NCBI RefSeq assembly: GCF_019396405.1
Contig: NZ_JAHKRL010000285.1
Coordinates: 1-37,441, forward strand
Direction: 5' to 3'
Length of the DNA stretch: 37,441 nt
Source of the DNA: Nonomuraea rhizosphaerae
GTDB lineage: Bacteria > Actinomycetota > Actinomycetes > Streptosporangiales > Streptosporangiaceae
This document shows, in pieces, positions 1 to 7,399 of this stretch. A model generated the notes under the pieces. That model was not told where the DNA came from. It saw nothing but the letters and a program-made list of their open reading frames with translations, and made no database searches. The position numbers and the translations under genes are program-made. Positions within the stretch are counted from its first letter, which is position 1, and each line of letters opens with the position of its first letter.

Positions 1-18
1 GGCGGCACCGGTGCATGG

Positions 19-49
19 CCGCTGTACAGCTACGGCAGCTGTACAGCGG
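19..49. terminator. Hairpin made of two nested GCTGTACAGC palindromes
   Basis: A perfect 13-base inverted repeat (19-31 and 37-49) with a 5-base loop lies just beyond the stop codon of the minus-strand DUF559 gene. It could end that transcript, although no T-run follows. Each arm contains the self-palindrome GCTGTACAGC, so the site could instead be a pair of protein-binding boxes 17 bases apart. The function is inferred; the symmetry is directly visible. Confidence 0.5.
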
Positions 50-55
50 TGACAA

Positions 56-1030
56 CTACGGCGGCGCGATCCGTTGCGGAGATGCCGTTTCCCAGCGTGG
101 AAACGGCCCGCGCGGGCGCGCACAGCCGTGGCGGCGCGATGGGTCGCGGAGAGGTCGCTCCTCCGGCTGAGTGTGTTGCCGGTCGCTCGCCTGAGGCTGT
201 GTCCCCACCGCTCCCCGGGGTGGTAATCGGCGGCGGCGGCGCGCGGCGCGGATGCGGGAGAGGATGCGGATCGTCTGCTTGGTGCCCGGTTGCCAGCCCT
301 GCTGGATGAGGAGGTCGGCCACGTTGTGCAGCAGCTCGGCCGTCTGCCCCGGGAAGACGTCTCTGCGGACGACGATGATGCGCCAGCCCAGGCCGCGCAG
401 CTCGGTGCGGCGGCGCTCGTCCCGGAGCTGGTCGGCCTCGGCGGTGTGGTGTTGCTGGCCGTCGTACTCGACCGCCACCTGGAAGTCGGGCCAGCCCAGG
501 TCGAGGTAGGCGTGGTGGCCGTCGGCGAGGGGGACGCGGATCTGGGTGGCGGGCCGGGGGATGCCGCCGTCCACGAGGATCACCCGGAGCCAGCTCTCCC
601 GGGGTGAGCCGGCGCCCGCGTCGGCCAGGCTGAGCAGGTCGCGGATGTGCCAGGACGGGCACTGGTGCCACAGGGCCTCCAGGTCCACCCCTCGGCGCAG
701 GAACTGGTCGAGCGCGGCCACCGCCTCCAGGCGGGGCAGCCGGCGGGCGCAGTCGAGGGCGGTGCGCTCCCGGGTGGTGAGGCGGATCCCGTCGTGCTCG
801 GTGACGTCGGCGGCGGGCAGGGAGGTCACGTGGGTGACGCAGCCGGGGACCGCCAGGTGGCCGGGGGCGATGAGCTCCACCGGCCAGTCGTCCTCCGCCG
901 TGTTGAGGCTCAGGACGTGCAGGCCCCAGACGTGGGCGGCGGTGCGCCGGCAGGCGACCGCCTGGGGGATGGCTCGGGTGATGCGGCGGGCGCGGTCGAG
1001 GAGGGAGGACTGCGGGAGGGGGGTGTTCAT
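56..1030 (-). CDS. DUF559 (Vsr-like fold) protein
   Basis: The 324-residue product starts MNTPLPQSSLLDRARR. It has an N-terminal region of the AbiEi/transcriptional-regulator-like type common in actinobacteria (about residues 1-130). A DUF559 domain follows at about 140-240, recognised by PRESWLRVILVDGG, LDLGWPDFQVAVEYDGQQHH and a VVRRDVF segment. DUF559 has the very-short-patch-repair endonuclease fold, but the cellular role of these proteins is not established. The last ~75 residues are Arg/Pro-rich and look disordered, and they include two copies of a 23-base DNA repeat. No clear Shine-Dalgarno precedes the ATG. The gene stands alone, so it is not part of an obvious toxin-antitoxin or restriction operon. 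Confidence 0.8.
   Translation of the reverse strand: MNTPLPQSSLLDRARRITRAIPQAVACRRTAAHVWGLHVLSLNTAEDDWPVELIAPGHLAVPGCVTHVTSLPAADVTEHDGIRLTTRERTALDCARRLPRLEAVAALDQFLRRGVDLEALWHQCPSWHIRDLLSLADAGAGSPRESWLRVILVDGGIPRPATQIRVPLADGHHAYLDLGWPDFQVAVEYDGQQHHTAEADQLRDERRRTELRGLGWRIIVVRRDVFPGQTAELLHNVADLLIQQGWQPGTKQTIRILSRIRAARRRRRLPPRGAVGTQPQASDRQHTQPEERPLRDPSRRHGCARPRGPFPRWETASPQRIAPP
60..152. repeat. Imperfect 23-base direct repeat in the DUF559 gene tail
   Basis: Positions 60-82 and 130-152 match at 20 of 23 bases and are 70 bases apart, inside the 3' end of the DUF559 gene. They lie in the low-complexity C-terminal tail, which suggests that the tail grew by local duplication. Confidence 0.55.
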
Positions 1031-1175
1031 GGGGTTCAGGATGGCTGGGGGGAGGGGTGGCGGAAGGCGCCGAACGGGGTTCTGTGGATAAGCCGGGAGC
1101 GTCTTCCAGCAATGTCCCCCCCTCAGGCCGTACGGACGCCCCGCCGAGGCTTGGACAGGCCGTACAAATCACCGC

Positions 1176-2012
1176 TCAAGCGGCGCGCAGAGCCGGTAGC
1201 ACCTCCGCCGCCAGACGCTCCATCTGCCCCTGGAAGTCCCCGCCCACCGGCATGAGGTTCAGCGACGTGAACCCCAGCTCGACCAGCTCCAGCAGCCGCT
1301 CCACCACCTCTCCCGGCTCCCCCGCCACCACCGACCGATCCCCCGGCACGGCCGCGCCCACGCTGACCGACACGTTGTACACGCACTCCACCGCCCGCCC
1401 GGCCGCCAGCACCCGGCGGCGCATCTCCACGGCCTCGGCGGGCGGGGCGAAGCCCAGTGAGGGGATCCAGCCGTCCGCCAGCTCCGCGGTGGCCGCCAGC
1501 GCGCGAGGGCCGTACGTGCCGAGCCAGATCGGGATCGGCGTCTCCGGCTTGGGCTCCATGGACGCCTCCAGCGTGTGGTAGCGGGAGCCCTCGTACGTCA
1601 GCGCGGGCGACGACCACAGCCCGCGGATGATGTGGATCGCCTCCACCATGCCGTCCACCTTCTCCCGCGGCGTCGGGACGCCCAGGCCGAAGGCCCGGAA
1701 CTCCTCGTCGGAGTATCCGCCGCCGAGCCCGAGGATGAGCCGTCCCCCGGACAGCCGGTGCAGCGACTCGGCCATCTTGGCCACCATCGCGGGCGACCGG
1801 TACGGCACCCCGAGCACCCGCGTGGCGATCCGGATCCGGGAGGTGGCGGCGGCGATCCAGGTGAGCATCGTCCACACCTCGTACGTGGGCGACGTCCCGC
1901 ACGGGTGGTCGGAGGTGGACACGAAGTCGAACCCCAGCTCCTCGGCCAGCCGCGCGTCGCCCACCGGATCGGCCCCCGGAGCCGCCGACGGCGAGATCCC
2001 CACCCCGAACAT
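1176..2012 (-). CDS. LLM-class F420-dependent oxidoreductase
   Basis: The product (278 residues) is a luciferase-like TIM-barrel oxidoreductase of the actinobacterial F420-dependent type. Supporting segments are FGVGISPS at the N-terminus, LAEELGFDFVSTSDHP, the RIRIATRVLGVPYRSP strand, SGGRLILGLGGGYSDEEFRAFG and PIPIWLGTYGPRALAATAELADGWIPS. Such enzymes usually transfer hydride between F420H2 and a small organic substrate; the substrate here is unknown. I chose the ATG at 2012 because GGGAGG lies four bases upstream; a GTG at 2024 overlaps that site. It is divergent from a MarR regulator at 2088, and two palindromic sites lie between them, so MarR probably controls it. Confidence 0.88.
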   Translation of the reverse strand: MFGVGISPSAAPGADPVGDARLAEELGFDFVSTSDHPCGTSPTYEVWTMLTWIAAATSRIRIATRVLGVPYRSPAMVAKMAESLHRLSGGRLILGLGGGYSDEEFRAFGLGVPTPREKVDGMVEAIHIIRGLWSSPALTYEGSRYHTLEASMEPKPETPIPIWLGTYGPRALAATAELADGWIPSLGFAPPAEAVEMRRRVLAAGRAVECVYNVSVSVGAAVPGDRSVVAGEPGEVVERLLELVELGFTSLNLMPVGGDFQGQMERLAAEVLPALRAA

Positions 2013-2030
2013 ACGACCTCCCACAGCATT

Positions 2031-2073
2031 GGTTTACATGTAAACCTAGAAGCAGGCTTGGTTACATGTCAAC
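2031..2073. promoter_or_regulatory. Two palindromic operator-like sites between LLM and MarR genes
   Basis: Positions 2031-2046 read GGTTTACATGTAAACC, a perfect 16-base palindrome. Positions 2061-2073 read GTTACATGTCAAC, an imperfect copy of the same TTACATGT core. The dyad centres are about 28 bases apart. MarR dimers typically bind palindromes of this size between their own gene and a divergent target, so autoregulation plus control of the oxidoreductase is the simplest reading. The sites cover the region where both promoters should lie. Confidence 0.75.
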
Positions 2074-2087
2074 TAAACTCGGAAGGC

Positions 2088-2585
2088 ATGGGGAAGACGC
2101 CGCGGTGGCTGGACGACGCCGAGTTCAGGGCCTGGATCGGCTATCGGCGGATGCGGCTGCTCCTGGACGCCCAGGTCAGCCGTGATCTGCTGCGCGACTC
2201 GGGGCTGTCGGCGCCCGACTACGACGTGCTCTCGACCCTGTCCGACGCCGAGGGGCACCGTTTCCGGCTCACCGGGCTGGCCGAGCGGATGCTGTGGTCG
2301 AAGAGCCGCCTGTCGCGCCACATCTCCCGGATGGAGCAGCGCGGCCTGGTCACCCGCGAGGAGTGCGAGGGCGACGGGCGGGGCGCGGTGATCGTGCTGA
2401 CGGAGGGCGGCCGGCGGGCCATCGAGGCGGCGGCCCCCGATCACGTGGAGTCCGTACGCCGCCACTTCGTCGACCTGCTGACGCCGGAGCAGATCGACGT
2501 GCTCGGAACGGTGTCGGAAACGGTCCTGACGCACCTGAGAGAGACGCACCTGAGAGAGACGCACCTGAAAGAACAGGACCAGTGA
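2088..2585 (+). CDS. MarR family transcriptional regulator
   Basis: The 165-residue protein has the MarR winged helix. RLTGLAERMLWSKSRLSRHI forms the helix-turn-helix, and RMEQRGLVTREECEGDGRGA forms the wing, with its usual acidic/Arg pair. Helices for dimerisation flank it on both sides. The ATG at 2088 has GGAAGG only one base upstream, so translation start may depend on other features. The C-terminus contains three tandem copies of a five-residue unit (THLRE, THLRE, THLKE) encoded by a 15-base DNA repeat. It is divergent from the LLM oxidoreductase, and the twin palindromes between them are its likely operators. The ligand is unknown. Confidence 0.9.
   Translation: MGKTPRWLDDAEFRAWIGYRRMRLLLDAQVSRDLLRDSGLSAPDYDVLSTLSDAEGHRFRLTGLAERMLWSKSRLSRHISRMEQRGLVTREECEGDGRGAVIVLTEGGRRAIEAAAPDHVESVRRHFVDLLTPEQIDVLGTVSETVLTHLRETHLRETHLKEQDQ
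2529..2573 (+). repeat. Three tandem 15-base repeats at the 3' end of the MarR gene
   Basis: The unit ACGCACCTGAGAGAG occurs exactly twice (2529-2543, 2544-2558) and a third time with two changes (2559-2573). The unit length is a multiple of three, so copy-number change would alter tail length without a frameshift. Confidence 0.95.
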
Positions 2586-2598
2586 GCCGACAACAGGG

Positions 2599-3429
2599 TC
2601 AGGACACCCAGATGGGGCTCCAGTCGGCCACCTCGTGGAAGCGGCGCAGCTCGGCGAGCCCGGACAGGTTCCCGCACCAGGCGCCGTAAGGCGGGCGCTC
2701 GAAGCCGCTCTGCACCATCGTCAGCCGTGTCCTGCCCTCCGACTCCTCCAGCTCCCAGGTGGTGACCTCGACGCTGCCCCAGTCAACGGACAGCCGGCGG
2801 CCGGGCTCCAGCTCGACGACCTTCGCCACGTGCGGGTCGTCCGACGGGTCGCCCATCACGTAGTCGCCGCCGACGCGCGGCTCGATCCGGATCGGGTACC
2901 CGAACCAGCGCGTCACCGACTCCGAGTCGATCAGCGAGTCGAACACCCGCTCCCTGGAGGCCGCGATCAGCACCTCGGCCCGCAGGTCGGAGCTGGTGAA
3001 GTCGGCCTTCGGGGTGAGCGGGCGGCCGGCGAAGTGCTCGGCGAGGTTGGCCAGCATGAGGCACCAGTACGTCTGGATCACGCCCCGGATGTTCGACTCC
3101 GCCAGGGCCTCCTGGAAGTCGAAGTGGGTCTGCGAGACCGACACGATCGTGCTGGACGGGCTCTCCTCCTCGACCCCGAACTCCACCGTCGTGTCCACCC
3201 CGCCCAGCGGCCAGGAGAACCGCACGGTCGTGTCGTCGGCGTGCAGCGGGCGCTGGTGCGGCGCGTCGCCCTCGGGCGTCGTGCGCCCCCAGAACGCGTA
3301 CCGCTCCGGCAGGTCCACCTCGGCGTGCTCGGCCAGCCAGAGGCGCAGGGCCGCGGCGTCGGTCAGGGCGTGGCGCACCTCCTTGACCGGGGCTTCGACG
3401 CGGGCTCGTACGGTCATCGGCTCACTCAT
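2599..3429 (-). CDS. Double-SRPBCC (AHSA1-like) domain protein
   Basis: The 276-residue product carries two START/Bet v1-type SRPBCC domains, about residues 5-140 and 148-270. Each opens with the characteristic strand and helix (RARVEAPVKEVRHALTDAAALRLWLAEH; RAEVLIAASRERVFDSLIDSESVTRWFG) and ends with a long C-terminal helix. AHSA1-like SRPBCC proteins bind hydrophobic ligands in a central cavity; those next to ArsR regulators are often stress- or solvent-response proteins of undefined ligand. Its ATG overlaps the stop of the upstream ArsR-like gene by eight bases (ATGAGTGA), implying translational coupling. It converges on the MarR gene with a 13-base gap. Confidence 0.85.
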   Translation of the reverse strand: MSEPMTVRARVEAPVKEVRHALTDAAALRLWLAEHAEVDLPERYAFWGRTTPEGDAPHQRPLHADDTTVRFSWPLGGVDTTVEFGVEEESPSSTIVSVSQTHFDFQEALAESNIRGVIQTYWCLMLANLAEHFAGRPLTPKADFTSSDLRAEVLIAASRERVFDSLIDSESVTRWFGYPIRIEPRVGGDYVMGDPSDDPHVAKVVELEPGRRLSVDWGSVEVTTWELEESEGRTRLTMVQSGFERPPYGAWCGNLSGLAELRRFHEVADWSPIWVS

Positions 3430-3979
3430 CTGACGATCCCTTCGGATAACAGGCGACGGCGAGCTTGAAGGCGTCCCCCTCGGCCCCGCCGTACCTCGTG
3501 AACAGCTCCTGGAGCATCCCTTGCAGGTCGTGGAGGAACTCCTGGCGCTCCTCCGGCCGCAGCCGGATCTCGCCGGACAGCCCGATCGAGGGCAGCTCCG
3601 GCGCGGCCCTGTCCAGGCCCGCGATGTCGGCCTGGACCTCCTCCATGAGGTCCAGCAGGTAGCCGAGGCTCAGCTCGTCCTGCGGCCGGCGCAGGCCGAT
3701 GCGGCCGACCAGCCGGGGCGACAGCCAGTACGAGCGGGCGCCCGCCCGGTAGATCCCCTCATGGATGCCACGCACCTTCCGCTCGGACACCAGGTCGACA
3801 AGACCGGCCTCCAGCAGCCGTTTGACGTGGTAGTAGACGCGCTGCGGCGTCTGGCCGAGCCGGTTGGCGACCTCGGTGCAGGTGCGCGGCTCGGCCAGCT
3901 CCCGCAGCACTTCGACGCGCTGCGGCTTGAGCAGCGCCTCGGCCTGCTCGATCCGCTCCAGGTACAGGACATCTCTCAT
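3422..3979 (-). CDS. ArsR-like winged-helix regulator
   Basis: The 185-residue protein has an N-terminal ArsR-type winged helix (about residues 10-75), with TCTEVANRLGQTPQRVYYHV as recognition helices and KRLLEAGLVDLVSERKVRG as the wing. A C-terminal helical region of about 100 residues follows and lacks an obvious metal-binding cysteine cluster, so metal sensing is not supported. It is the first gene of a two-gene unit with the SRPBCC protein, a pairing often seen in actinobacteria. An AT-rich promoter region lies directly upstream. The start is the only in-frame ATG that keeps the whole domain. Confidence 0.87.
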   Translation of the reverse strand: MRDVLYLERIEQAEALLKPQRVEVLRELAEPRTCTEVANRLGQTPQRVYYHVKRLLEAGLVDLVSERKVRGIHEGIYRAGARSYWLSPRLVGRIGLRRPQDELSLGYLLDLMEEVQADIAGLDRAAPELPSIGLSGEIRLRPEERQEFLHDLQGMLQELFTRYGGAEGDAFKLAVACYPKGSSDE

Positions 3980-3989
3980 CGCAAAGACG

Positions 3990-4018
3990 ATCCTTTACAT
4001 AAAAAACATTTTTGTCAA
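3990..4018 (-). promoter_or_regulatory. Promoter region of the ArsR/SRPBCC unit
   Basis: On the minus strand TTGACA (plus positions 4013-4018) is a perfect -35 hexamer. It is followed by an AT-rich run, unusual in this GC-rich window, with weak -10 candidates and an AAAGGA ribosome-binding stretch about 12 bases before the ATG. The -35 is clear; the -10 position is uncertain. Confidence 0.5.
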
Positions 4019-4055
4019 TGACGCGTGCCACAAGGGCACCCGCACGCGGGGGTGA

Positions 4056-5078
4056 TCAGGGCCAGGAACTGTCCTGGTCAGGGTCGCCGCCGTCCGACAG
4101 CAGCCGGATGTCGGACTCGACCATCATCGCCACCAGCTCGTCGAACGAGACCGTCGGCTCCCAGCCGAGCTGCACCCGGGCCTTCTTCGGGTCGGCGCAC
4201 AGCAGGTCGACCTCGGCGGGCCGGTGCAGGGCCTGGTCGGTGACGACGTACCGCTCCCAGTCGAGGGAGGCCGCCGCGAAGGCCGCCCGCACCAGCTCGC
4301 GCACCGACTTCATGCGGCCCGTGCCGATCACATAGTCCTCGGGCGTGCCCGCCTGGAGCATGAGGTGCATGGCGCGGACGTAGTCGCCGGCGAAGCCCCA
4401 GTCGCGCCGCGCCTCCAGGTTGCCGAGCCGCAGCTCGGTGGCCATGCCCAGCTTGATCCGGGCCACGCCGAGCGACACCTTGCGGGTGACGAACTCGGCG
4501 CCGCGCCGGGGCGACTCGTGGTTGAACAGGATTCCGGAGACGGCGTACATGCCGTACGACTCGCGGTAGTTCTGGGTGAGGAAGTGCCCGTACGCCTTGG
4601 CCACCCCGTACGGCGAGCGAGGGTGGAAGGCGGTGCTCTCGGTCTGCGGCGTCTCGCTGACCTGCCCGAACATTTCGGACGACGAAGCCTGATAAAAGCG
4701 GATCTGGCGGGAGGAGGGGCCGCCCCGCGACACGCCCGAGCACACCCGGATGGCCTCCAGCATGCGCAGCACGCCCATCCCGGTCACCTCGGCCGTCAGC
4801 TCGGCCTGCTCCCACGACATGGGCACGAACGAGATCGCCCCCAGGTTGTAGACCTCGTCGGGCTGCACCCGCTCCACCGCCGAGATCAGCGATCCCTGGT
4901 CCAGCAGGTCGCCGCGGACCACCTGGACGTCCGCGAGCAGCTTGCGCATCCGCGACACGCGCGGGTTCGCCTGACCGCGGGCCAGGCCCCAGACCTCATA
5001 ACCCTGGCCGAGCAGATACTCGGCCAGGTACGAACCGTCCTGGCCAGTGATACCGGTGATCAGAGCGCGCCTGGCCAA
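4056..5078 (-). CDS. gmd: GDP-mannose 4,6-dehydratase
   Basis: The 340-residue extended short-chain dehydrogenase converts GDP-D-mannose to GDP-4-keto-6-deoxy-D-mannose. Residues 9-15 give the NADP-binding GITGQDG motif. The catalytic set is visible as ASSSEMFG (131-138) and Y157-x3-K161 in SPYGVAKAYGH. Segments RRGAEFVTRKV and NLEARRDWGFAGDYV are typical of GMD. I chose a TTG start at 5078 because GGGAGGA sits four bases upstream and the Rossmann fold begins at once; a longer in-frame extension to 5282 adds no recognisable domain. It is divergent from the GT4 gene. No GDP-fucose synthase or rhamnose reductase is in the window, so the final sugar is unknown. Confidence 0.93.
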   Translation of the reverse strand: MARRALITGITGQDGSYLAEYLLGQGYEVWGLARGQANPRVSRMRKLLADVQVVRGDLLDQGSLISAVERVQPDEVYNLGAISFVPMSWEQAELTAEVTGMGVLRMLEAIRVCSGVSRGGPSSRQIRFYQASSSEMFGQVSETPQTESTAFHPRSPYGVAKAYGHFLTQNYRESYGMYAVSGILFNHESPRRGAEFVTRKVSLGVARIKLGMATELRLGNLEARRDWGFAGDYVRAMHLMLQAGTPEDYVIGTGRMKSVRELVRAAFAAASLDWERYVVTDQALHRPAEVDLLCADPKKARVQLGWEPTVSFDELVAMMVESDIRLLSDGGDPDQDSSWP

Positions 5079-5335
5079 GGAGTCCTCCCAGTAGTGCGAC
5101 CGCGTCCGTTGGGACGGGAATGTACAGCTAAGCGCCTCGATACAGCACCCCGAGCCACCTAGAACACGTTCCACCGAATCACGCTCGGTTAGCCCAATGC
5201 CGCAGTTCGTGCGGTGTTTGGCGGCATGTGGCAACAATTCCAGGTGACCTACCGAATGGTAGCCTTCTCGGACTAAGGTCATCTTTCACGGTACACGCCC
5301 GTCTCAGGGCCTACCGGGCGGAGAAAGGGGTGTCC
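5079..5335. other. Divergent intergenic region between gmd and the glycosyltransferase
   Basis: About 250 bases separate the two divergent genes and should hold both promoters. I see no convincing -35/-10 pair, hairpin or RNA gene here. Confidence 0.4.
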
Positions 5336-5377
5336 GTGCGGGAGCGAACCGGACGCAGTGAGCAGCGGACGCAGTGA
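5336..5377 (+). CDS. Possible 13-residue leader peptide before the GT4 gene
   Basis: A GTG at 5336 follows GGAGAAAGGGG with suitable spacing and opens a 13-codon frame (VRERTGRSEQRTQ). Its TGA overlaps the GTG at 5374 of the glycosyltransferase as GTGA. The main gene has no good ribosome-binding site of its own, so translation may be coupled through this short frame. The peptide has no recognisable function, and it may not be expressed. Confidence 0.35.
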   Translation: MRERTGRSEQRTQ

Positions 5378-5381
5378 GCAG
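5350..5381. repeat. Exact 16-base tandem duplication at the GT4 start
   Basis: The unit CGGACGCAGTGAGCAG occurs twice with no gap (5350-5365, 5366-5381). Each copy contains a GTG; only the second is in frame with the glycosyltransferase. The duplication also creates the stop codon of the 13-codon leader frame. Confidence 0.9.
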
Positions 5382-6633
5382 CCCGATGAGCACCGACTCG
5401 CTGCGGATCGCGCTGCTGTCCTACCGCAGCAAGCCCACCTGTGGCGGTCAGGGAGTGTACCTGCGCCACCTCAGCCGCGAACTGGTCGCCCTCGGGCACC
5501 ACGTCGAGGTCTTCTCCGGCCAGCCCTACCCGGAGCTGGACAAGGGCGTGATCCTCCGCGAGGTCCCGAGCCTCGACCTGTACCGGGACGAGGACCCGTT
5601 CAGGACCCCGAAGCTGCGCGAGTACCGCGACTGGATCGACTGGCTGGAAGTCGGGACGATGTGGACGGCCGGCTTCCCGGAGCCGCTGACGTTCACCCTG
5701 CGCGCGCACCGCGAGCTGAAGAAGCGGGTGGGCGACTTCGACGTCGTCCAGGACAACCAGACGCTCGGCTACGGGCTGCTCGGCATCCAGAAGCTGTTCC
5801 CGGTGGTGGGCACGATCCACCACCCGATCAGCGTGGACCGGCGCATCGAGCTGGAGGCGGCCACCGGCGTCAAGAAGCTGACCATGCGCCGCTGGTACGG
5901 GTTCGTGAAGATGCAGGCCAAGGTCGCGCCCCGGCTGAGCCCGATCCTGACGGTCAGCGAGTCGTCGCTGGCCGACATCCACCGCGACTTCAACGTCCCC
6001 CAGGCGAACATGCGCCTGATCCCGCTCGGCGTGGACACCCGCTACTTCCACCCTCGCCCCGACAAGCCCAAGCGGCGGGGCTCGATCGTGGCCGTGGCCA
6101 GCGCGGACTCCCCCATGAAGGGCGTCGCCACGCTGCTGCGGGCCGTCGCCAAGCTGGCCACCGAACGCGACGTGAACCTCACCGTCGTCAGCAGGCCGAC
6201 CCCCGGCGGGCCGACCGAGCAGCTCGTGCAGGACCTGTCCCTGCAGGAGCGTGTCCGCTTCGTGCACGGCATCTCCGACGACGAGCTGGGCGAGCTGATC
6301 GCCACCTCCGAGGTGTCGGTGGTGCCGTCGCTGTACGAGGGGTTCTCGCTGCCCGCCGTCGAGCACATGGCCTGCGGCACGCCGCTGGTGGCCAGCCGTA
6401 CGGGGGCGCTGCCCGAGGTGGTCGGGGACGCCGCGATCCAGGTCGCGCCCGGTGACTCGGAGGAGCTGGCCGCGGTGCTGGGCCGCCTGCACGACTCGCC
6501 GGAGGAGCGCGAGCGGGTGGGCAAGGCCGGCTACGACCGGGTGATGGAGCGATACACCTGGAACGTCGTCGCGCAACGGACCGTCGAGGCCTATCGGGAG
6601 GCCATCGAGGCCCGCCGTACCCGCTCCCGCTGA
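5374..6633 (+). CDS. GT4-family glycosyltransferase
   Basis: The 419-residue protein is a GT-B fold glycosyltransferase of family 4. The N-terminal acceptor domain begins RIALLSYRSKPTCGGQGVYL, with the glycine loop after the first strand. The donor domain contains SPILTVSESSL, LIPLGVDTRYFHP, VAVASADSPMKGV and the E-x7-E motif in LYEGFSLPAVEHMACGTPLVA. It probably transfers a nucleotide-activated sugar to a lipid or glycan acceptor at the inner membrane face; donor and acceptor are unknown. The divergent gmd suggests a GDP-sugar donor. The GTG at 5374 and the ATG at 5386 are both possible starts; neither has a good ribosome-binding site. A methyltransferase gene follows after 49 bases. Confidence 0.9.
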   Translation: MSSPMSTDSLRIALLSYRSKPTCGGQGVYLRHLSRELVALGHHVEVFSGQPYPELDKGVILREVPSLDLYRDEDPFRTPKLREYRDWIDWLEVGTMWTAGFPEPLTFTLRAHRELKKRVGDFDVVQDNQTLGYGLLGIQKLFPVVGTIHHPISVDRRIELEAATGVKKLTMRRWYGFVKMQAKVAPRLSPILTVSESSLADIHRDFNVPQANMRLIPLGVDTRYFHPRPDKPKRRGSIVAVASADSPMKGVATLLRAVAKLATERDVNLTVVSRPTPGGPTEQLVQDLSLQERVRFVHGISDDELGELIATSEVSVVPSLYEGFSLPAVEHMACGTPLVASRTGALPEVVGDAAIQVAPGDSEELAAVLGRLHDSPEERERVGKAGYDRVMERYTWNVVAQRTVEAYREAIEARRTRSR

Positions 6634-6682
6634 AGCCGCCCGTACCGCTGAAGTTCCCGCTCACCTCAAGGAGATGTGACAA

Positions 6683-7399
6683 GTGCTCACCGTGGACTTC
6701 GCCAGGCTGCCCGTCGGCCCCGGCGTACGCGTGCTCGACCTGGGCTGCGGCGGCGGCCGGCACGCCTTCGAGGTGCTGCGCAGGGGCGCGGACGTGGTCG
6801 CGTTCGACATGGACCAGGCCGAGCTGGACGGCGTCTCGTCCATGTTCGCGGCGATGGACAAGGCGGGCGAGGTGCCGCCGGGCGCGGGCGCCGAGACGGT
6901 CCAGGGGACGGCGCTGGACATGCCGTTCGAGGACGGGTCGTTCGACCGCGTCATCGCGGCCGAGGTGCTGGAGCACATCCCCGACGACATGACCGCGATG
7001 CGGGAGATCTTCCGGGTGCTCGCGCCCGGCGGCACCGCGGCGATCACCGTGCCGAGCTTCCTGCCCGAGCGGATCTGCTGGGCGCTGGACGAGGACTACC
7101 ACACGGCACCGGGCGGACATGTCCGGATCTACACACTGGCCGAGCTGTCGGCCAAGCTCAAGTCCACCGGCTTCCACATCGGTCCCCACCACCACGCGCA
7201 CGGGCTGCACGCCCCGTACTGGTGGATCAAGTGCGCGGTCGGCGTCAACAACGACGAGCACCCGCTCGCCAAGGCCTACCACGAGCTGCTCGTCTGGGAC
7301 ATCATGAAGCGCCCGCCACTGACGCGAGTGGCCGAGAACCTGCTCAACCCGCTGATCGGCAAAAGCGTGGTGCTCTACGTCAGGAAGCCCGTCGCGTGA
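6683..7399 (+). CDS. Class I SAM-dependent methyltransferase
   Basis: The 238-residue protein has the classic SAM fold. VLDLGCGGGRHAFEVLRRGA (residues 18-37) is motif I, VVAFDMDQAEL is motif II, and LDMPFEDGSFDRVIAAEVLEHIPDD is the Methyltransf_11-type motif. The C-terminal part has a WWIKCAVGVNN segment that may hold the acceptor. AAGGAG lies nine bases before the GTG start. Its stop overlaps the next start by four bases (GTGA), so it is coupled to the toroid gene. In this locus it may methylate a sugar, but the substrate is not shown. Confidence 0.88.
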   Translation: MLTVDFARLPVGPGVRVLDLGCGGGRHAFEVLRRGADVVAFDMDQAELDGVSSMFAAMDKAGEVPPGAGAETVQGTALDMPFEDGSFDRVIAAEVLEHIPDDMTAMREIFRVLAPGGTAAITVPSFLPERICWALDEDYHTAPGGHVRIYTLAELSAKLKSTGFHIGPHHHAHGLHAPYWWIKCAVGVNNDEHPLAKAYHELLVWDIMKRPPLTRVAENLLNPLIGKSVVLYVRKPVA

